Part shown: piece by piece, positions 38,158 to 48,181 of the stretch
Numbering within the stretch: position 1 is the stretch's first letter
Layout: each line of letters opens with the position of its first letter
From: Halarcobacter bivalviorum
Lineage (GTDB): Bacteria; Campylobacterota; Campylobacteria; Campylobacterales; Arcobacteraceae
Direction: 5' to 3'
Length of the DNA stretch: 64,000 bases
Assembly: GCF_003346815.1 (NCBI RefSeq)
Contig: NZ_CP031217.1
Location: forward strand, 124,001 to 188,000
Program-made: the position numbers and the translations under genes
Notes under the pieces: generated by a model
Told to the model about the DNA's origin: nothing
The model's input: only the letters and a program-made list of their open reading frames with translations
Databases searched by the model: none

Positions 38158-38757
38158 ATGTCTCAACAAGAGTTCTGGAATCAAAAATTCTCAAGAGATG
38201 GCTTTTTATATGGATTAAAGCCAAATAGTTTTATTTCTTCAAAGATTAAATCTTTCCCTGCTAACTCAAAAGTGTTATGTTTAGGAGAAGGAGAGGGTAG
38301 AAATGCAATCTTTTTAGCTCAAAGAGGTTTTGAAGTTAGTGCAATAGATGCTTCTGATATAGGACTTTCAAAATTACAACAAAGAGCAAAAGAAGAGGGC
38401 TTAAATATAAAAACTATTTGTATAGATTTAAATGAGTGGGAAGTTGAAGAAAAATATGATGTAATTGTAGCTTCTTATTTACATATGTATGAAAAAGATA
38501 GAGATAGATTATTTGATAATATTGATGAGTCTTTAAAAGAAAATGGAATTTTTGTAGGAGAGTTCTTTTCTCAAAACCAATTAAAATATGATAGTGGTGG
38601 ACCAAAAGATAAAGAGCTTTTATACAAAGTTGAAGATTTTAAAACTCATTATACTTTTAGTGAGGCACAAGTAAAAGAACAAATCACTATTTTAGACGAA
38701 GGGAAAGGTCATCAAGGAGAGGCTAGTGTGATTAGAGTAGTGCTTCAAAAAAGCTAA
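38158..38757 (+). CDS. TehB-like SAM-dependent methyltransferase
   Basis: Class I methyltransferase of 199 aa. The SAM-binding loop is VLCLGEGEGRNAIFLAQRG, with motif II acid EVSAIDAS. The start QEFWNQKFSRDGFLYGLKPNSFI matches the TehB/thiopurine-methyltransferase-like group, some of which methylate tellurite or selenium compounds. The substrate is not readable. It lies 101 bp before metH. Confidence 0.87.
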   Translation: MSQQEFWNQKFSRDGFLYGLKPNSFISSKIKSFPANSKVLCLGEGEGRNAIFLAQRGFEVSAIDASDIGLSKLQQRAKEEGLNIKTICIDLNEWEVEEKYDVIVASYLHMYEKDRDRLFDNIDESLKENGIFVGEFFSQNQLKYDSGGPKDKELLYKVEDFKTHYTFSEAQVKEQITILDEGKGHQGEASVIRVVLQKS

Positions 38758-38858
38758 AAGAAGAAAAGAAGTTTATAACTTTCATTTGAATTTTAAAGCA
38801 CTTTTCAATATACTATCTACTATTTATAAAAGAAAAAAAACAAAGATAATAAGAAAAA

Positions 38859-41800
38859 ATGATAGATATAAAAAAGATAATAGAAGAAAAAGTAATAATT
38901 ATAGATGGAGCAATGGGAACACAGCTTCAGATTGCAGATATCAAAGATGAGAATTGGTTATATGAGGGTTTAAATTTAGAAGGGTGTAATGAACTTTTAA
39001 ACTTAACAGCACCACATATTTTAGAAGGGATTCATGATGCTTACGCAAAATCTGGAGCAGATTTTATCACTACAAATACTTTTGGTTCTATGCCATGGGT
39101 ATTAGATGAATATGATATTCCTGAAACTTCATATGAGTTATCAAGGCTTGGGGCTGAGCTTGTAAAAAAATCTTGTGAAAAATATTCAACACCAGAAAAA
39201 CCAAGATTTGTATTAGGTTCAATTGGTCCTGGAACAAAACTACCTTCTCTTGGACATATTACTTATGATGATATGTTTGAAGGCTATAAAATTATGGCAC
39301 AAGGTTTAGTTGATGGTGGAACAGATGTATTTTTACTTGAAACTTGTCAAGACCCTTTACAAATAAAAGCAGCTCTTCATGCTCTTACTGAAGTTTCTCC
39401 AAAAACACCTATTATGGTCTCTGTAACTATTGAGTTAAGTGGTACTATGCTTATTGGAACAGATGCAATGACAATTGCAGCTATTATGGAGCCTTTTAAT
39501 ATTTTATCTTTAGGATTTAACTGTGGTACGGGACCAAAACAAGTACATAAACATGTTAAGACTTTAAGTGAAGTATGTAAATTTCCAATCTCAGTTCACT
39601 CAAATGCAGGACTTCCTCAAAATAGAGGTGGGCAAACTTATTATCCAATGCAACCAAAAGAGTTTACTGAACTAACAAGTGAGTTTTTACAATTTAATGG
39701 AGTATCTTTCTTAGGTGGTTGTTGTGGAACAACACCTGAACATATTGAAGCTTTAAGTAAAGCAGTTGAAGGGATAAAACCTAGAAAGCCTAGTGGTTTC
39801 TTAAAGGCTTCATTAGCTTCATTATTTAATGTTGTTCCTTTAAAACAAGACCCAGCTCCACTTTTAATAGGAGAAAGGTCAAATGCAACGGGTTCTAAAG
39901 CATTTAGAGAGTTACTTAAAGCAAATGATTATGAAGGTACTTTATCAGTAGGTCAACAACAGGTACGTGCAGGAGCTCATGTTATTGATGTATCAGTTGG
40001 ATTTGCTGGAAGGGATGAAACAGGAGATATGGATAAAGTAGTATCTTTATATTCTCAAAAAGTTTCACTTCCTTTAATGCCAGACTCAACTCAACTTCCA
40101 GCTCTTGAAGCTGCTTTAAAACAAATTGGTGGAAGATGTATTATCAACTCAGTAAACCTTGAAGATGGGGAAGAAAAGTTTGATGCTGTTTGTAAGTTAG
40201 CTAAAAAGTTTGGTGCTGCACTTGTTTGTCTTGTAATTGATGAAATTGGTATGGCAAAAACTTTAGAGCGAAAACTTGAAGTAGCTGAGAGAATCTATGA
40301 TTTATGTGTTAATAGACATGGATTTAAACCTGATGATTTAGTATTTGATATGCTTACATTTACTATTGGTTCAGGAGATGATGAGTATAGAACAGCTGGT
40401 ATTGAGACACTTGAAGCAATTAAAGAGTTTCAAATAAGGCATCCAGAAGTGGGTACTACTTTAGGGCTTTCTAATATCTCATTTGGTCTTGACCAAAAAG
40501 CTAGAATTTATCTAAACTCAATCTATCTTGACCATTGTGTAAAAGCTGGATTAACATCTGCAATTGTAAATGTTAAACATATCTTGCCTTTAAATAAAAT
40601 TTCTGAGGAAGATAGAAAAGCTTGTGATGATTTAATTTTCAACGTCTGCGAAAATGGTGACCCCTTATTTAAATTTATTGAACACTTTGCAAATGTAGGT
40701 GATATGGAAGAGCAAAGTGATGAAGAGTATCAAAAACTAGCACCTATTGATAAGGTTAAGAAACTTCTACTAGATGGAGATAAAGAGAGAATGCTTCCTC
40801 TTGTAGATGAATTAAGACATACAGTAAGTCCAGAACTTATAGTAAATGAATGGCTAATTGATGGAATGAAAGTAATTGGAGAATTATTTGGTTCAGGTCA
40901 AATGCAGTTACCATTTGTACTTCAAAGTGCAGAGACTATGAAAGCAACAGTTGATGCCTTAAATCCATATTTACCAAAAGAAGAGAAAGCTAGTGAGACT
41001 GTATTAGTTCTTGGAACTGTTAAAGGTGATGTACATGATGTTGGTAAAAATTTAGTTGATATTATTCTTTCAAATAATGGCTTTAAAGTAATCAATATTG
41101 GTATTAAAGCTGATTTAAATGATTTTATTATAGCCGTACGTGAGCATAAAGCACAAGCTATTGGTATGAGTGGTTTACTTGTAAAATCAACAGCAGTAAT
41201 GAAAGATAACCTTGAAGAGTTACAAAAACAAGGTATTGATATTCCTGTACTTTTAGGTGGAGCTGCTCTTACAAAAAGTTTTGTAAATGATTATTGTAGA
41301 CCAATTTATGATGGTCCAATTTTTTATTGTAGAGATGCTTTTGATGGTGTTGTTTCTATGCAAAGAATAGAAGAGGGTGATTTAGAAAATACAAGTTTAG
41401 CTGCAGACTTAATTGATGAAGAAGAGATTGCTAGAAAAGAAGATGTTGATATTACTATTAAAGAAGAGGATGTAGTTCTTCCTGAAGCAGGAACATTTAC
41501 TTTCCCTCCTTTATGGGGTAGAGTAGCTCTTGATAACAAAGCTATTGATAAAGAACTTGTATTCAAATGGATTAATCATAGAGTTTTATTTAGACAAAGA
41601 TGGGGTTATAAAAGAGCAAAACAATCAAAAGAGAAGTTTTTAGACCATGAAAAAAATGTGGTTGAACCTATTTATGAGAGATTAAAAGAGCAATTTATTG
41701 AAGAGAAGCTTTTTGACCCAATTGCTATTTATGCTTATTATCCTTGTATTGCAAAAGAGAATAAATTATATATCTTTAGTGAAGATTATGCTTTTCACTC

Positions 41801-42326
41801 AGAAGAAGAAGCAAGAAAGGTACCATCTTTAGAAAAAGCTATAAAAGTGATGGAGTTCCCAAGACAGAGAAAAAAACCTCATAGATGTATTGCTGATTAT
41901 TTTGCAAATGATAGGTTAGATGTGGTTGCCTTTACTTTTGCAAGTGCAGGATTAAAACTTACTCCATATGAAGCACAACTTTACAAAGATAGTAAGTTTA
42001 CAGAGTATTATCAAGTGCATGGTTTAGGTGTTGAGTTAGCAGAAGCTTTAGCAGAAGTTTTACATAAACAAGTAAGACTTGACCTTGATATTGTTCCAAA
42101 TGAAGGACATACTCTTCATGATGTACAGATGAAACAGTATATTGGATGTAGATATTCTCCTGGTTATGCTGCTTGTCCTGATTTAGAACAAAGTAGAGAT
42201 ATGTTTGATTTATTAAAACCAGAAGAGTTTGGAATAGAGTTAAGTGAGACTTTCCAAATCCATCCTGAACAGTCAACTTGTGCTATTGTTGTGCCTCATC
42301 ATAAGGCTAAATATTATAATGTCTAA
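38859..42326 (+). CDS. metH: Cobalamin-dependent methionine synthase
   Basis: Transfers methyl from methyl-tetrahydrofolate to homocysteine through cobalamin (1155 aa; E. coli 1227). Domain order: homocysteine domain with zinc site ending in GGCCGTTP (Cys288, Cys289); pterin domain (about 330-610; IGERSNATGSKAFRELL); cap and B12 domain with the lower-ligand His in DVHDVGKN (about 726); C-terminal SAM-activation domain (GCRYSPGYAACPD near 1105). All four modules are present. A hairpin overlaps its stop codon. It is grouped with other methyl-cycle genes (mnmD, luxS). Confidence 0.98.
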   Translation: MIDIKKIIEEKVIIIDGAMGTQLQIADIKDENWLYEGLNLEGCNELLNLTAPHILEGIHDAYAKSGADFITTNTFGSMPWVLDEYDIPETSYELSRLGAELVKKSCEKYSTPEKPRFVLGSIGPGTKLPSLGHITYDDMFEGYKIMAQGLVDGGTDVFLLETCQDPLQIKAALHALTEVSPKTPIMVSVTIELSGTMLIGTDAMTIAAIMEPFNILSLGFNCGTGPKQVHKHVKTLSEVCKFPISVHSNAGLPQNRGGQTYYPMQPKEFTELTSEFLQFNGVSFLGGCCGTTPEHIEALSKAVEGIKPRKPSGFLKASLASLFNVVPLKQDPAPLLIGERSNATGSKAFRELLKANDYEGTLSVGQQQVRAGAHVIDVSVGFAGRDETGDMDKVVSLYSQKVSLPLMPDSTQLPALEAALKQIGGRCIINSVNLEDGEEKFDAVCKLAKKFGAALVCLVIDEIGMAKTLERKLEVAERIYDLCVNRHGFKPDDLVFDMLTFTIGSGDDEYRTAGIETLEAIKEFQIRHPEVGTTLGLSNISFGLDQKARIYLNSIYLDHCVKAGLTSAIVNVKHILPLNKISEEDRKACDDLIFNVCENGDPLFKFIEHFANVGDMEEQSDEEYQKLAPIDKVKKLLLDGDKERMLPLVDELRHTVSPELIVNEWLIDGMKVIGELFGSGQMQLPFVLQSAETMKATVDALNPYLPKEEKASETVLVLGTVKGDVHDVGKNLVDIILSNNGFKVINIGIKADLNDFIIAVREHKAQAIGMSGLLVKSTAVMKDNLEELQKQGIDIPVLLGGAALTKSFVNDYCRPIYDGPIFYCRDAFDGVVSMQRIEEGDLENTSLAADLIDEEEIARKEDVDITIKEEDVVLPEAGTFTFPPLWGRVALDNKAIDKELVFKWINHRVLFRQRWGYKRAKQSKEKFLDHEKNVVEPIYERLKEQFIEEKLFDPIAIYAYYPCIAKENKLYIFSEDYAFHSEEEARKVPSLEKAIKVMEFPRQRKKPHRCIADYFANDRLDVVAFTFASAGLKLTPYEAQLYKDSKFTEYYQVHGLGVELAEALAEVLHKQVRLDLDIVPNEGHTLHDVQMKQYIGCRYSPGYAACPDLEQSRDMFDLLKPEEFGIELSETFQIHPEQSTCAIVVPHHKAKYYNV

Positions 42327-42346
42327 GAATTATAAACAATTCTTAG
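42323..42346 (+). terminator. Hairpin at the metH stop
   Basis: CTAAGAATT (42323-42331) pairs with AATTCTTAG (42338-42346), and the metH TAA lies in the first arm. No T run follows, so termination is uncertain. An mRNA-stabilising 3' hairpin is an alternative. Confidence 0.4.
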
Positions 42347-42381
42347 ATAAAATAGTTTCAATAATTACATAGGGAAAAAAG

Positions 42382-42882
42382 ATGCCTAATAGAGAAAAAA
42401 CAATTATAGATAAAGTATTAGATTACCTTTATATTTTATCAAAGCAACCAATTTTATTAAGAGATTTACTTGATGCAAATAGACAATATAATGAAGGAAT
42501 GCATGTTGACCCAGCAAGACTTGGTTTTAGACTAAAACTAGGACGAGCATATTTTTTATATATTTTAATTGTCTTAGCAATTATAGTTCCTATTTCAGTG
42601 ATAATGCACAAACCTTTAGCAAATATAGACCCACATATTTCTATTTTAGGAGCAATGGTTATTACTGCTGTAATTTTTATTGGTTTTAATTTTTTTCGTG
42701 CAAGATTAAGAGATGAAATTACAAAAAGACAAATTAAAAAATCTTGGAAGTTAAGATTCCCATATTTCTCTTATGAAGAGTACAATAAAAAAATTGAAGA
42801 GATTTATGAACAAGCAATTAAAGAAGAGATTTCTAAAAAAGATTTAGAAAGATATATCTTAGACAATCTTGTAGAAGATTAA
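42382..42882 (+). CDS. Hypothetical two-TM membrane protein
   Basis: Not recognised. A 166-aa protein with a charged N-terminal ~55 residues, two hydrophobic helices (about 56-74 and 88-107) and a long basic-then-acidic cytoplasmic tail with coiled-coil character (KKIEEIYEQAIKEEISKKDLERYIL). Both ends are probably cytoplasmic. GGGAAAAAAG precedes the ATG. It overlaps the convergent mnmD end by 4 bp. Confidence 0.7.
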   Translation: MPNREKTIIDKVLDYLYILSKQPILLRDLLDANRQYNEGMHVDPARLGFRLKLGRAYFLYILIVLAIIVPISVIMHKPLANIDPHISILGAMVITAVIFIGFNFFRARLRDEITKRQIKKSWKLRFPYFSYEEYNKKIEEIYEQAIKEEISKKDLERYILDNLVED

Positions 42883-43604
42883 TCATAAAGGGCTTTTAGC
42901 TCTTTATTCCTTGTTTGTTTTAACTTCATATCAATATATTTTGCATCAATATCTTTTTTATTTTTAACTGCCATAGTCTGTTTTCTTTTTCCAGTAGGAT
43001 TGTTTTCATATATTTCAAAGCCAGCTTCATAAAGGGAAAGTCTAACATTACTTGCAATTGAGTATGTGGTTACTACGGCTTCTTCATTTGTTGCAGAAAA
43101 AATATCAGTAAAATATTCAACTGTCCAAAGTTCACTATTTACCTCAGAACTAAAAGCATCTTGATAGACAATATCTATATCATTAAGTTTTTTAATATAC
43201 TCCCTTGCATCTCCAATATAAAGTTCTATTTCTATTTTTTCATCTTTATATTTTTTTGTCTCAATAAGCTTTTTGATTATATAAGATATTTTTTCAAACT
43301 CTTGTGGAAACTCAAAATCTTTTAGTGAGTCTATAAGTTCCAAATCAAGCTCAGGAGAGAAGATTTGTAGTTCTTTATTAAGTTTGTTTTCTAAAATATA
43401 ATTTATTGTAGAAAAAGTGTTATAACCTAAACCAAAACAGATATCAAGTATTTTTAACTTCTTTTTATTTTTATGAAATTCAAGTGCAGGAATAACATGC
43501 TTCATTAGGGATTCATTTATTGCCCCTGTTTTTAAATCATGAAAGTGTTGATTATATTTAGTTGAAAAAAGTGTATTTGAATTATCTTTTGTTTTTATTA
43601 TCAT
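42879..43604 (-). CDS. mnmD: MnmD-type tRNA U34 methyltransferase
   Basis: SAM-dependent methyltransferase (241 aa) that completes mnm5 modification of the wobble uridine in tRNA. The SAM loop is LKILDICFGLGYNTFS, and the family hallmark YQDAFSSEVNSELWTVEYF is present. It lacks the FAD oxidase half of E. coli MnmC and so corresponds to the stand-alone MnmD form. The start lies directly after the luxS terminator hairpin. Confidence 0.87.
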   Translation of the reverse strand: MIIKTKDNSNTLFSTKYNQHFHDLKTGAINESLMKHVIPALEFHKNKKKLKILDICFGLGYNTFSTINYILENKLNKELQIFSPELDLELIDSLKDFEFPQEFEKISYIIKKLIETKKYKDEKIEIELYIGDAREYIKKLNDIDIVYQDAFSSEVNSELWTVEYFTDIFSATNEEAVVTTYSIASNVRLSLYEAGFEIYENNPTGKRKQTMAVKNKKDIDAKYIDMKLKQTRNKELKALYD

Positions 43605-43639
43605 ATTTTAAACTAAGCCCAGAAAGTTATTGGGCTTAG
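43605..43639 (-). terminator. Terminator of luxS
   Basis: CTAAGCCCA (43613-43621) pairs with TGGGCTTAG (43631-43639) around a 9-base loop. On the minus strand it follows the luxS stop by 4 bp and ends in TTTAAAAT. It fills the whole gap to mnmD. Confidence 0.75.
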
Positions 43640-43643
43640 ACTC

Positions 43644-44159
43644 TTAGTTTCCTAATTTATTTAATGTCTCTTCTGAAAGGAAAAGTTTTTCATTTGACAT
43701 TACACCAATATTTTGGTCTAAAATATCTTGTGCAATCTCTTTTGCTTCTTCAAGTGAGTGCATTTTATATGTACCACATTGATATACATTTAATTCTGGA
43801 ATATCATTTTGTGATTTTACTTTTAATACATCTTCCATTGACTTTTTCCAAGCACTTGCAACTTCTTCTTCAGAAGGAGCCCCTAATAAACTCATATAAA
43901 ACCCAGTTCTACATCCCATAGGAGAAACATCAATTATCTCTACTTTATCAGAGTTTAAATGCTCTCTAATAAAACCAGCAAAAAGGTGCTCTAAGGTATG
44001 AATACCTTTCTCTCCTAACATTTTTTCATTTGGAACACAGAATCTTAAATCAAATACTGTGATAACATCACCAGATGGTGATTTCATAGTTTTTGCAACT
44101 CTTACAGCAGGTGCTGGCATAATTGTATGGTCTACTCTAAAACTATCTAATAGTGGCAT
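43644..44159 (-). CDS. luxS: S-ribosylhomocysteine lyase LuxS
   Basis: Splits S-ribosylhomocysteine into homocysteine and DPD, the AI-2 precursor. The metal site is His54 and His58 (HTLEH) with Cys128 (YQCGTY), Glu57 is the base and Cys83 (MGCRTGF) is catalytic. All are present. Length 171 aa is normal. With metH about 1.3 kb away it can feed homocysteine back to methionine. The nucleosidase gene needed before it is not in the window. Confidence 0.98.
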   Translation of the reverse strand: MPLLDSFRVDHTIMPAPAVRVAKTMKSPSGDVITVFDLRFCVPNEKMLGEKGIHTLEHLFAGFIREHLNSDKVEIIDVSPMGCRTGFYMSLLGAPSEEEVASAWKKSMEDVLKVKSQNDIPELNVYQCGTYKMHSLEEAKEIAQDILDQNIGVMSNEKLFLSEETLNKLGN

Positions 44160-44463
44160 ATTGTTACCTTTTTTTTAATATTTTTGGATTTTATCTAAAA
44201 AAGCTTGAATGGGTAATTAGTATAAAAATTTAGTATTAGAATCATATCAAGTAGCTTTTAAAGGACGATACTAAATTAAGAGTACTTATTTAGGGTTTTT
44301 GCTACTTGATATGACAAAAGAATTTTAAGAGGGCTGCTAACTCTTAAAACATAAGATAACTATATCCTAATCAATGAGTTTTCTTTTTAAAAAACTGTTT
44401 AAAAAGTATCTAGTTTGTATTTTTTGGAATAAAATTAGCAATGGCTAAGAGGTGAAGAGTAAA
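44160..44463. other. 304-bp gene-free spacer with inverted repeat
   Basis: No convincing ORF or tRNA is present. A perfect 14-bp inverted repeat (TCATATCAAGTAGC at 44242-44255, complement at 44301-44314) encloses 45 bp that contain an inner hairpin: CTAAAT/ATTTAG plus AAG/CTT, at 44271-44293. A further TTAAGAG/CTCTTAA pair lies at about 44275-44281 and 44341-44347. There is no T run on either strand. It could be a structured leader, a small RNA or an old mobile-element scar. Confidence 0.5.
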
Positions 44464-44483
44464 TTACTCTTCAATTACCTCTT
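44447..44483 (-). other. Hairpin across the por stop codon
   Basis: AAGAGGT-GAAGAGTA (44447-44461) pairs with TACTCTTC (44465-44472) and, after an AATT bulge, ACCTCTT (44477-44483). The por stop lies in its loop. There is no U tract immediately after. It may stabilise the 3' end. Confidence 0.45.
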
Positions 44484-47400
44484 TTGCTTCTTGTGTAACA
44501 CTAATCTCTACTTCATCACTATAATCCATAGAAGCCCATCTTTGTAACTGTCTATATCTATATTGAGCATCTTTTTTATTTTTATCAAGTAGTTCATCAG
44601 CATGTTTAGGATTCAGTTTTTTTAAAGATCTATATCTATTCTCTTTTAATAAAAACTCTTCATATCTATCCCAAGCTGGTTTTTTACCGAAAATTTTAAT
44701 AGGGTTTTGTCCTTCCTCTATCTTTCTTGGGTCAAAAGTATATATAGGCCAATATCCACAGTCTGTAGCAAGTTGTCCTTGCTCTACTGATTTCATAAGT
44801 CCACCTTGGATACCATGGGCAATACATGGAGAGTAACAGATGATTAAAGATGGTCCATCATAAGCTTCTGCTTCTTTCATAGCTTGTACTGCTTGTTTTT
44901 GATTTGCTCTTGAGTTTATCTGTGCCACATAGATATTTCCATAGGTCATAGAGATATATCCTAAATCTTTTTTAGCATTTGGTTTACCATCATTTGTAAA
45001 GTCAGCAATAGAACCAGCTCTTGCAGCTTTTGAAGATTGACCTCCTGTATTTGAATAAACTTCTGTATCTACAACAAGAATATTTACATTTTCCCCAGTT
45101 GATAAAACGTGGTCAACTCCGCCATATCCGATATCATAAGCCCAACCATCTCCACCAATCATCCATTGTGATTTTCTTACAAGGTATTTTCTTAAAGATA
45201 GTAACTCTTTCACTCCATTTTGGTCTTGATTATTTTCAAGCTGAGGTACAAGTTTATCTCTTATCTCTTGAGTTTTAACTCCATTACTTCTATGTTCTAA
45301 CCACTCTTTATAAAGTACTTTAAGAGGATTTGATACTTCATCCATAGTCTTTAGTATAATTCTTGCAATTCTATTTCTAATAGTCTCATTTGCAGCATGC
45401 ATTCCATAACCAAACTCTGCTGTATCCTCAAATAAAGAGTTTGCCCATGCTGGTCCTTCTCCCTTTGCATTTTTTGTATATGGAGTTGAAGGTGCTGAAG
45501 CAGAATAAATAGATGAACATCCAGTTGCATTTGCAATCATCATTCTATCTCCAAATAATTGAGTTGCTAAGGTAATATATGGAGTTTCTCCACAACCTGG
45601 ACAAGCTGAGTGGTACTCAAAAAGTGGTTGTGCAAATTGTGAATTTTTTACATTGTTTTTTTCTACTAAATAGTCTTTATATGTAACTTCATTAAATAGA
45701 TAATCAGCATTTTCTTGTTCATTGTTATCTTCTTCTATTCCATATGGAACCATTTTTAGTGATTTCTCTTTTGTAGGACAGATATCAACACAGATATTAC
45801 ATCCAGTACAGTCTAAAATGGATACTTGGATTTTATATCTTAAATCTTTTCCTTTAAACTCTTTTCCTTTTGCTTCAAGTGAGTGTTCTTTTACACCAGT
45901 TGGAGCATTTTCAAACTCTTCTTCATCCATTAAAAATGGTCTAATAACAGCATGTGGACACTCAAAAGCACATTGGTTACATTGAATACAGGTATCTTCA
46001 TTCCATTGAGGAACCATTGTTGCAATACCTCTTTTTTCAAATTGAGTTGAACCATTTTCAAAAGTACCACACTCCATACCAAGCTCAACAATTGTAGAAA
46101 CAGGAATTTCATCACCTTTTGCAGCATTAACTACTTTTGCAAAATTTTCTACATATGTTGAACCTTTATATTTTGAGTTAACTACTAACTCTTCTGCTTC
46201 AAGTTTTGACCACTCTTTTTTTACTTCTACTTCTTCAACCCCATGTTCCCCTTGGTCAATTGCAAGATAGTTCATTTTAACTATCTCTTCCCCTTTGTTT
46301 CCATAAGCTTTTTTAGCATACTCTTTCATATACTCTTTTGCTTCTTCATAAGGGATGATATTTGCTAACTTGAAAAAAGCAGCTTGCATAATAGTGTTTG
46401 TTCTATTTCCTAAACCAATATCATGTGCTAATCTTGTAGCATTTATGATATAAAATTTAATATTCTTATCTGAAAGTATTTTTTTTACTCTATTTGGTAA
46501 TTTATTTTCTATCTCATCTTTTGAGTGAATAGAGTTTAATAAGAAAGTACCATTCTCTTTTAGTTTATCTACAACTTCATATTGCTCTAAATAAACCTCT
46601 TTTGAACAGGCTACAAAACTTGGATTTGATACAAGATATGTTGAGCGAATAGGATTTTTACTAAATCTTAAGTGTGACCTTGTGTATCCACCACTTTTTT
46701 TAGAATCATAAGCAAAATATGCTTGTGCATAAAGCTCTGTTTTATCTCCTATAATTTTTACAGAGTTTTTATTTGCTCCTACTGTTCCATCTGCTCCAAG
46801 TCCATAAAAAAGACACTCATTTATATCTTCTACTACAGAAATATTCTCTTTTACATCAATTGAAGTATTTGTTACATCATCAATAATCCCAACAGTAAAA
46901 TTATCTTTTGAATTATCACTTGCAAGATTATCAAAAAGTGCAATAATTTGATTTGGTGGTACATCTTTTGAAGAAAGTCCATATCTTCCACCAATGATTT
47001 TAGGTTGATTCTTTTGTCCATAGAATAAGGCTTTTACATCAAGATATAGTGGCTCACCTAAACTTCCCGGTTCTTTTGTTCTATCTATTACACAAACTCT
47101 TTCTACGCTTAATGGTAAAACATTCATAAAATATTTTGCAGAAAAGGGTCTGTATAGATGAACTGTAAGAAGTCCTACTTTTCTATTCTCTTTTTGTATT
47201 AGATAATCAATTGTCTCTTTTATTGTCTCTGTTACAGAACCCATTGCTACAATAATATCTGTTGCATTTTCATCTCCATAATATGTAAATGGAGCATAAT
47301 CTCTTCCAGTGATTTTAGAAATCTCTTTCATATACTCATTTACAACATCAGGAAGGGCATCATAATATCTATTTGAAGCTTCTCTACCTTGAAAGTAAAT

Positions 47401-48069
47401 ATCATCATTTTGAGCTGTTCCTCTTGTAATTGGAGACTCTGGATTAAGTGAAGTGTCTCTAAACTTCTGTACAGCTTCATAATCAAGCAATCTATCAAAC
47501 TCTTCATAAGGCATTACTTCAATTTTATTTATTTCATGTGAAGTTCTAAATCCATCAAAAAAATGTAAAAAAGGAACTCTTCCTTTTATTGCACTAAGAT
47601 GAGCAACTCCTCCTAAATCCATAACTTGTTGTACTGAACCAGTTGCAAGCATAGCAAAACCAGTAGCTCTTGCACTCATTACATCTTGATGGTCACCAAA
47701 GATAGATAAAGCATGTGTTGCTAGGGCTCTTGCACTTACATGTATAACACCAGGTAATAATTGTCCTGCAACTTTATACATATTTGGTATTTTTAAAAGT
47801 AAACCTTGTGAAGCAGTATATGTAGTAGTTAAAGCTCCAGCTTGAAGTGAACCATGAAAAGTTCCAGCAGCACCAGCTTCACTTTGCATTTCGATAACTT
47901 TAACAGTAGAACCAAAAAGGTTCTTTTTGCCTTGAGTAGCCCATTTTTCAGTATTGTCACCCATTTGAGAAGAGGGTGTAATAGGGTATACTCCTGCTAC
48001 TTCTGTAAAAGCATATGAAACATATGCAGCCGCTTCATTCCCATCCATTGTAGCAAATTGTTTAATCAT
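44464..48069 (-). CDS. por: Pyruvate:ferredoxin/flavodoxin oxidoreductase, single chain
   Basis: Homodimer-type PFOR (NifJ/YdbK class, 1201 aa) that converts pyruvate and CoA to acetyl-CoA, CO2 and reduced ferredoxin or flavodoxin. Domains in order: N-terminal substrate/TPP part (MDGNEAAAYVSYAFTEVAGVYPITPSS), transketolase-C-like and CoA regions, the linker EKR domain, two 4Fe-4S clusters (CIQCNQCAFECPH and CTGCNICVDICPTK, about 700-770), and the TPP domain with a third cluster (SACPGCGETPY; GGDGWAYDIGYGG). All cluster cysteines appear present. It is a central entry to acetyl-CoA in microaerophiles. It is a single gene. Confidence 0.97.
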   Translation of the reverse strand: MIKQFATMDGNEAAAYVSYAFTEVAGVYPITPSSQMGDNTEKWATQGKKNLFGSTVKVIEMQSEAGAAGTFHGSLQAGALTTTYTASQGLLLKIPNMYKVAGQLLPGVIHVSARALATHALSIFGDHQDVMSARATGFAMLATGSVQQVMDLGGVAHLSAIKGRVPFLHFFDGFRTSHEINKIEVMPYEEFDRLLDYEAVQKFRDTSLNPESPITRGTAQNDDIYFQGREASNRYYDALPDVVNEYMKEISKITGRDYAPFTYYGDENATDIIVAMGSVTETIKETIDYLIQKENRKVGLLTVHLYRPFSAKYFMNVLPLSVERVCVIDRTKEPGSLGEPLYLDVKALFYGQKNQPKIIGGRYGLSSKDVPPNQIIALFDNLASDNSKDNFTVGIIDDVTNTSIDVKENISVVEDINECLFYGLGADGTVGANKNSVKIIGDKTELYAQAYFAYDSKKSGGYTRSHLRFSKNPIRSTYLVSNPSFVACSKEVYLEQYEVVDKLKENGTFLLNSIHSKDEIENKLPNRVKKILSDKNIKFYIINATRLAHDIGLGNRTNTIMQAAFFKLANIIPYEEAKEYMKEYAKKAYGNKGEEIVKMNYLAIDQGEHGVEEVEVKKEWSKLEAEELVVNSKYKGSTYVENFAKVVNAAKGDEIPVSTIVELGMECGTFENGSTQFEKRGIATMVPQWNEDTCIQCNQCAFECPHAVIRPFLMDEEEFENAPTGVKEHSLEAKGKEFKGKDLRYKIQVSILDCTGCNICVDICPTKEKSLKMVPYGIEEDNNEQENADYLFNEVTYKDYLVEKNNVKNSQFAQPLFEYHSACPGCGETPYITLATQLFGDRMMIANATGCSSIYSASAPSTPYTKNAKGEGPAWANSLFEDTAEFGYGMHAANETIRNRIARIILKTMDEVSNPLKVLYKEWLEHRSNGVKTQEIRDKLVPQLENNQDQNGVKELLSLRKYLVRKSQWMIGGDGWAYDIGYGGVDHVLSTGENVNILVVDTEVYSNTGGQSSKAARAGSIADFTNDGKPNAKKDLGYISMTYGNIYVAQINSRANQKQAVQAMKEAEAYDGPSLIICYSPCIAHGIQGGLMKSVEQGQLATDCGYWPIYTFDPRKIEEGQNPIKIFGKKPAWDRYEEFLLKENRYRSLKKLNPKHADELLDKNKKDAQYRYRQLQRWASMDYSDEVEISVTQEAKEVIEE

Positions 48070-48181
48070 TATCTATCCTTATAATTCAGGTTATTTATTT
48101 AGATAATAATTAAAAAAGGCTTAAAAAGATATGAATAGTAAATAGAATAAGTAAAGTTAAAAGAAAAGCATTAATAAAGGA

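Noticed and set aside
45021-46127. Several 60-87 aa ORFs opposite or within por
   Set aside because: They run in other frames of a large gene with intact Fe-S and TPP motifs and have no convincing ribosome sites.
44464-48069. Nitrogen-fixation role for the NifJ-like protein
   Set aside because: No nif genes are near; the single-chain PFOR is a central metabolic enzyme in this lineage.
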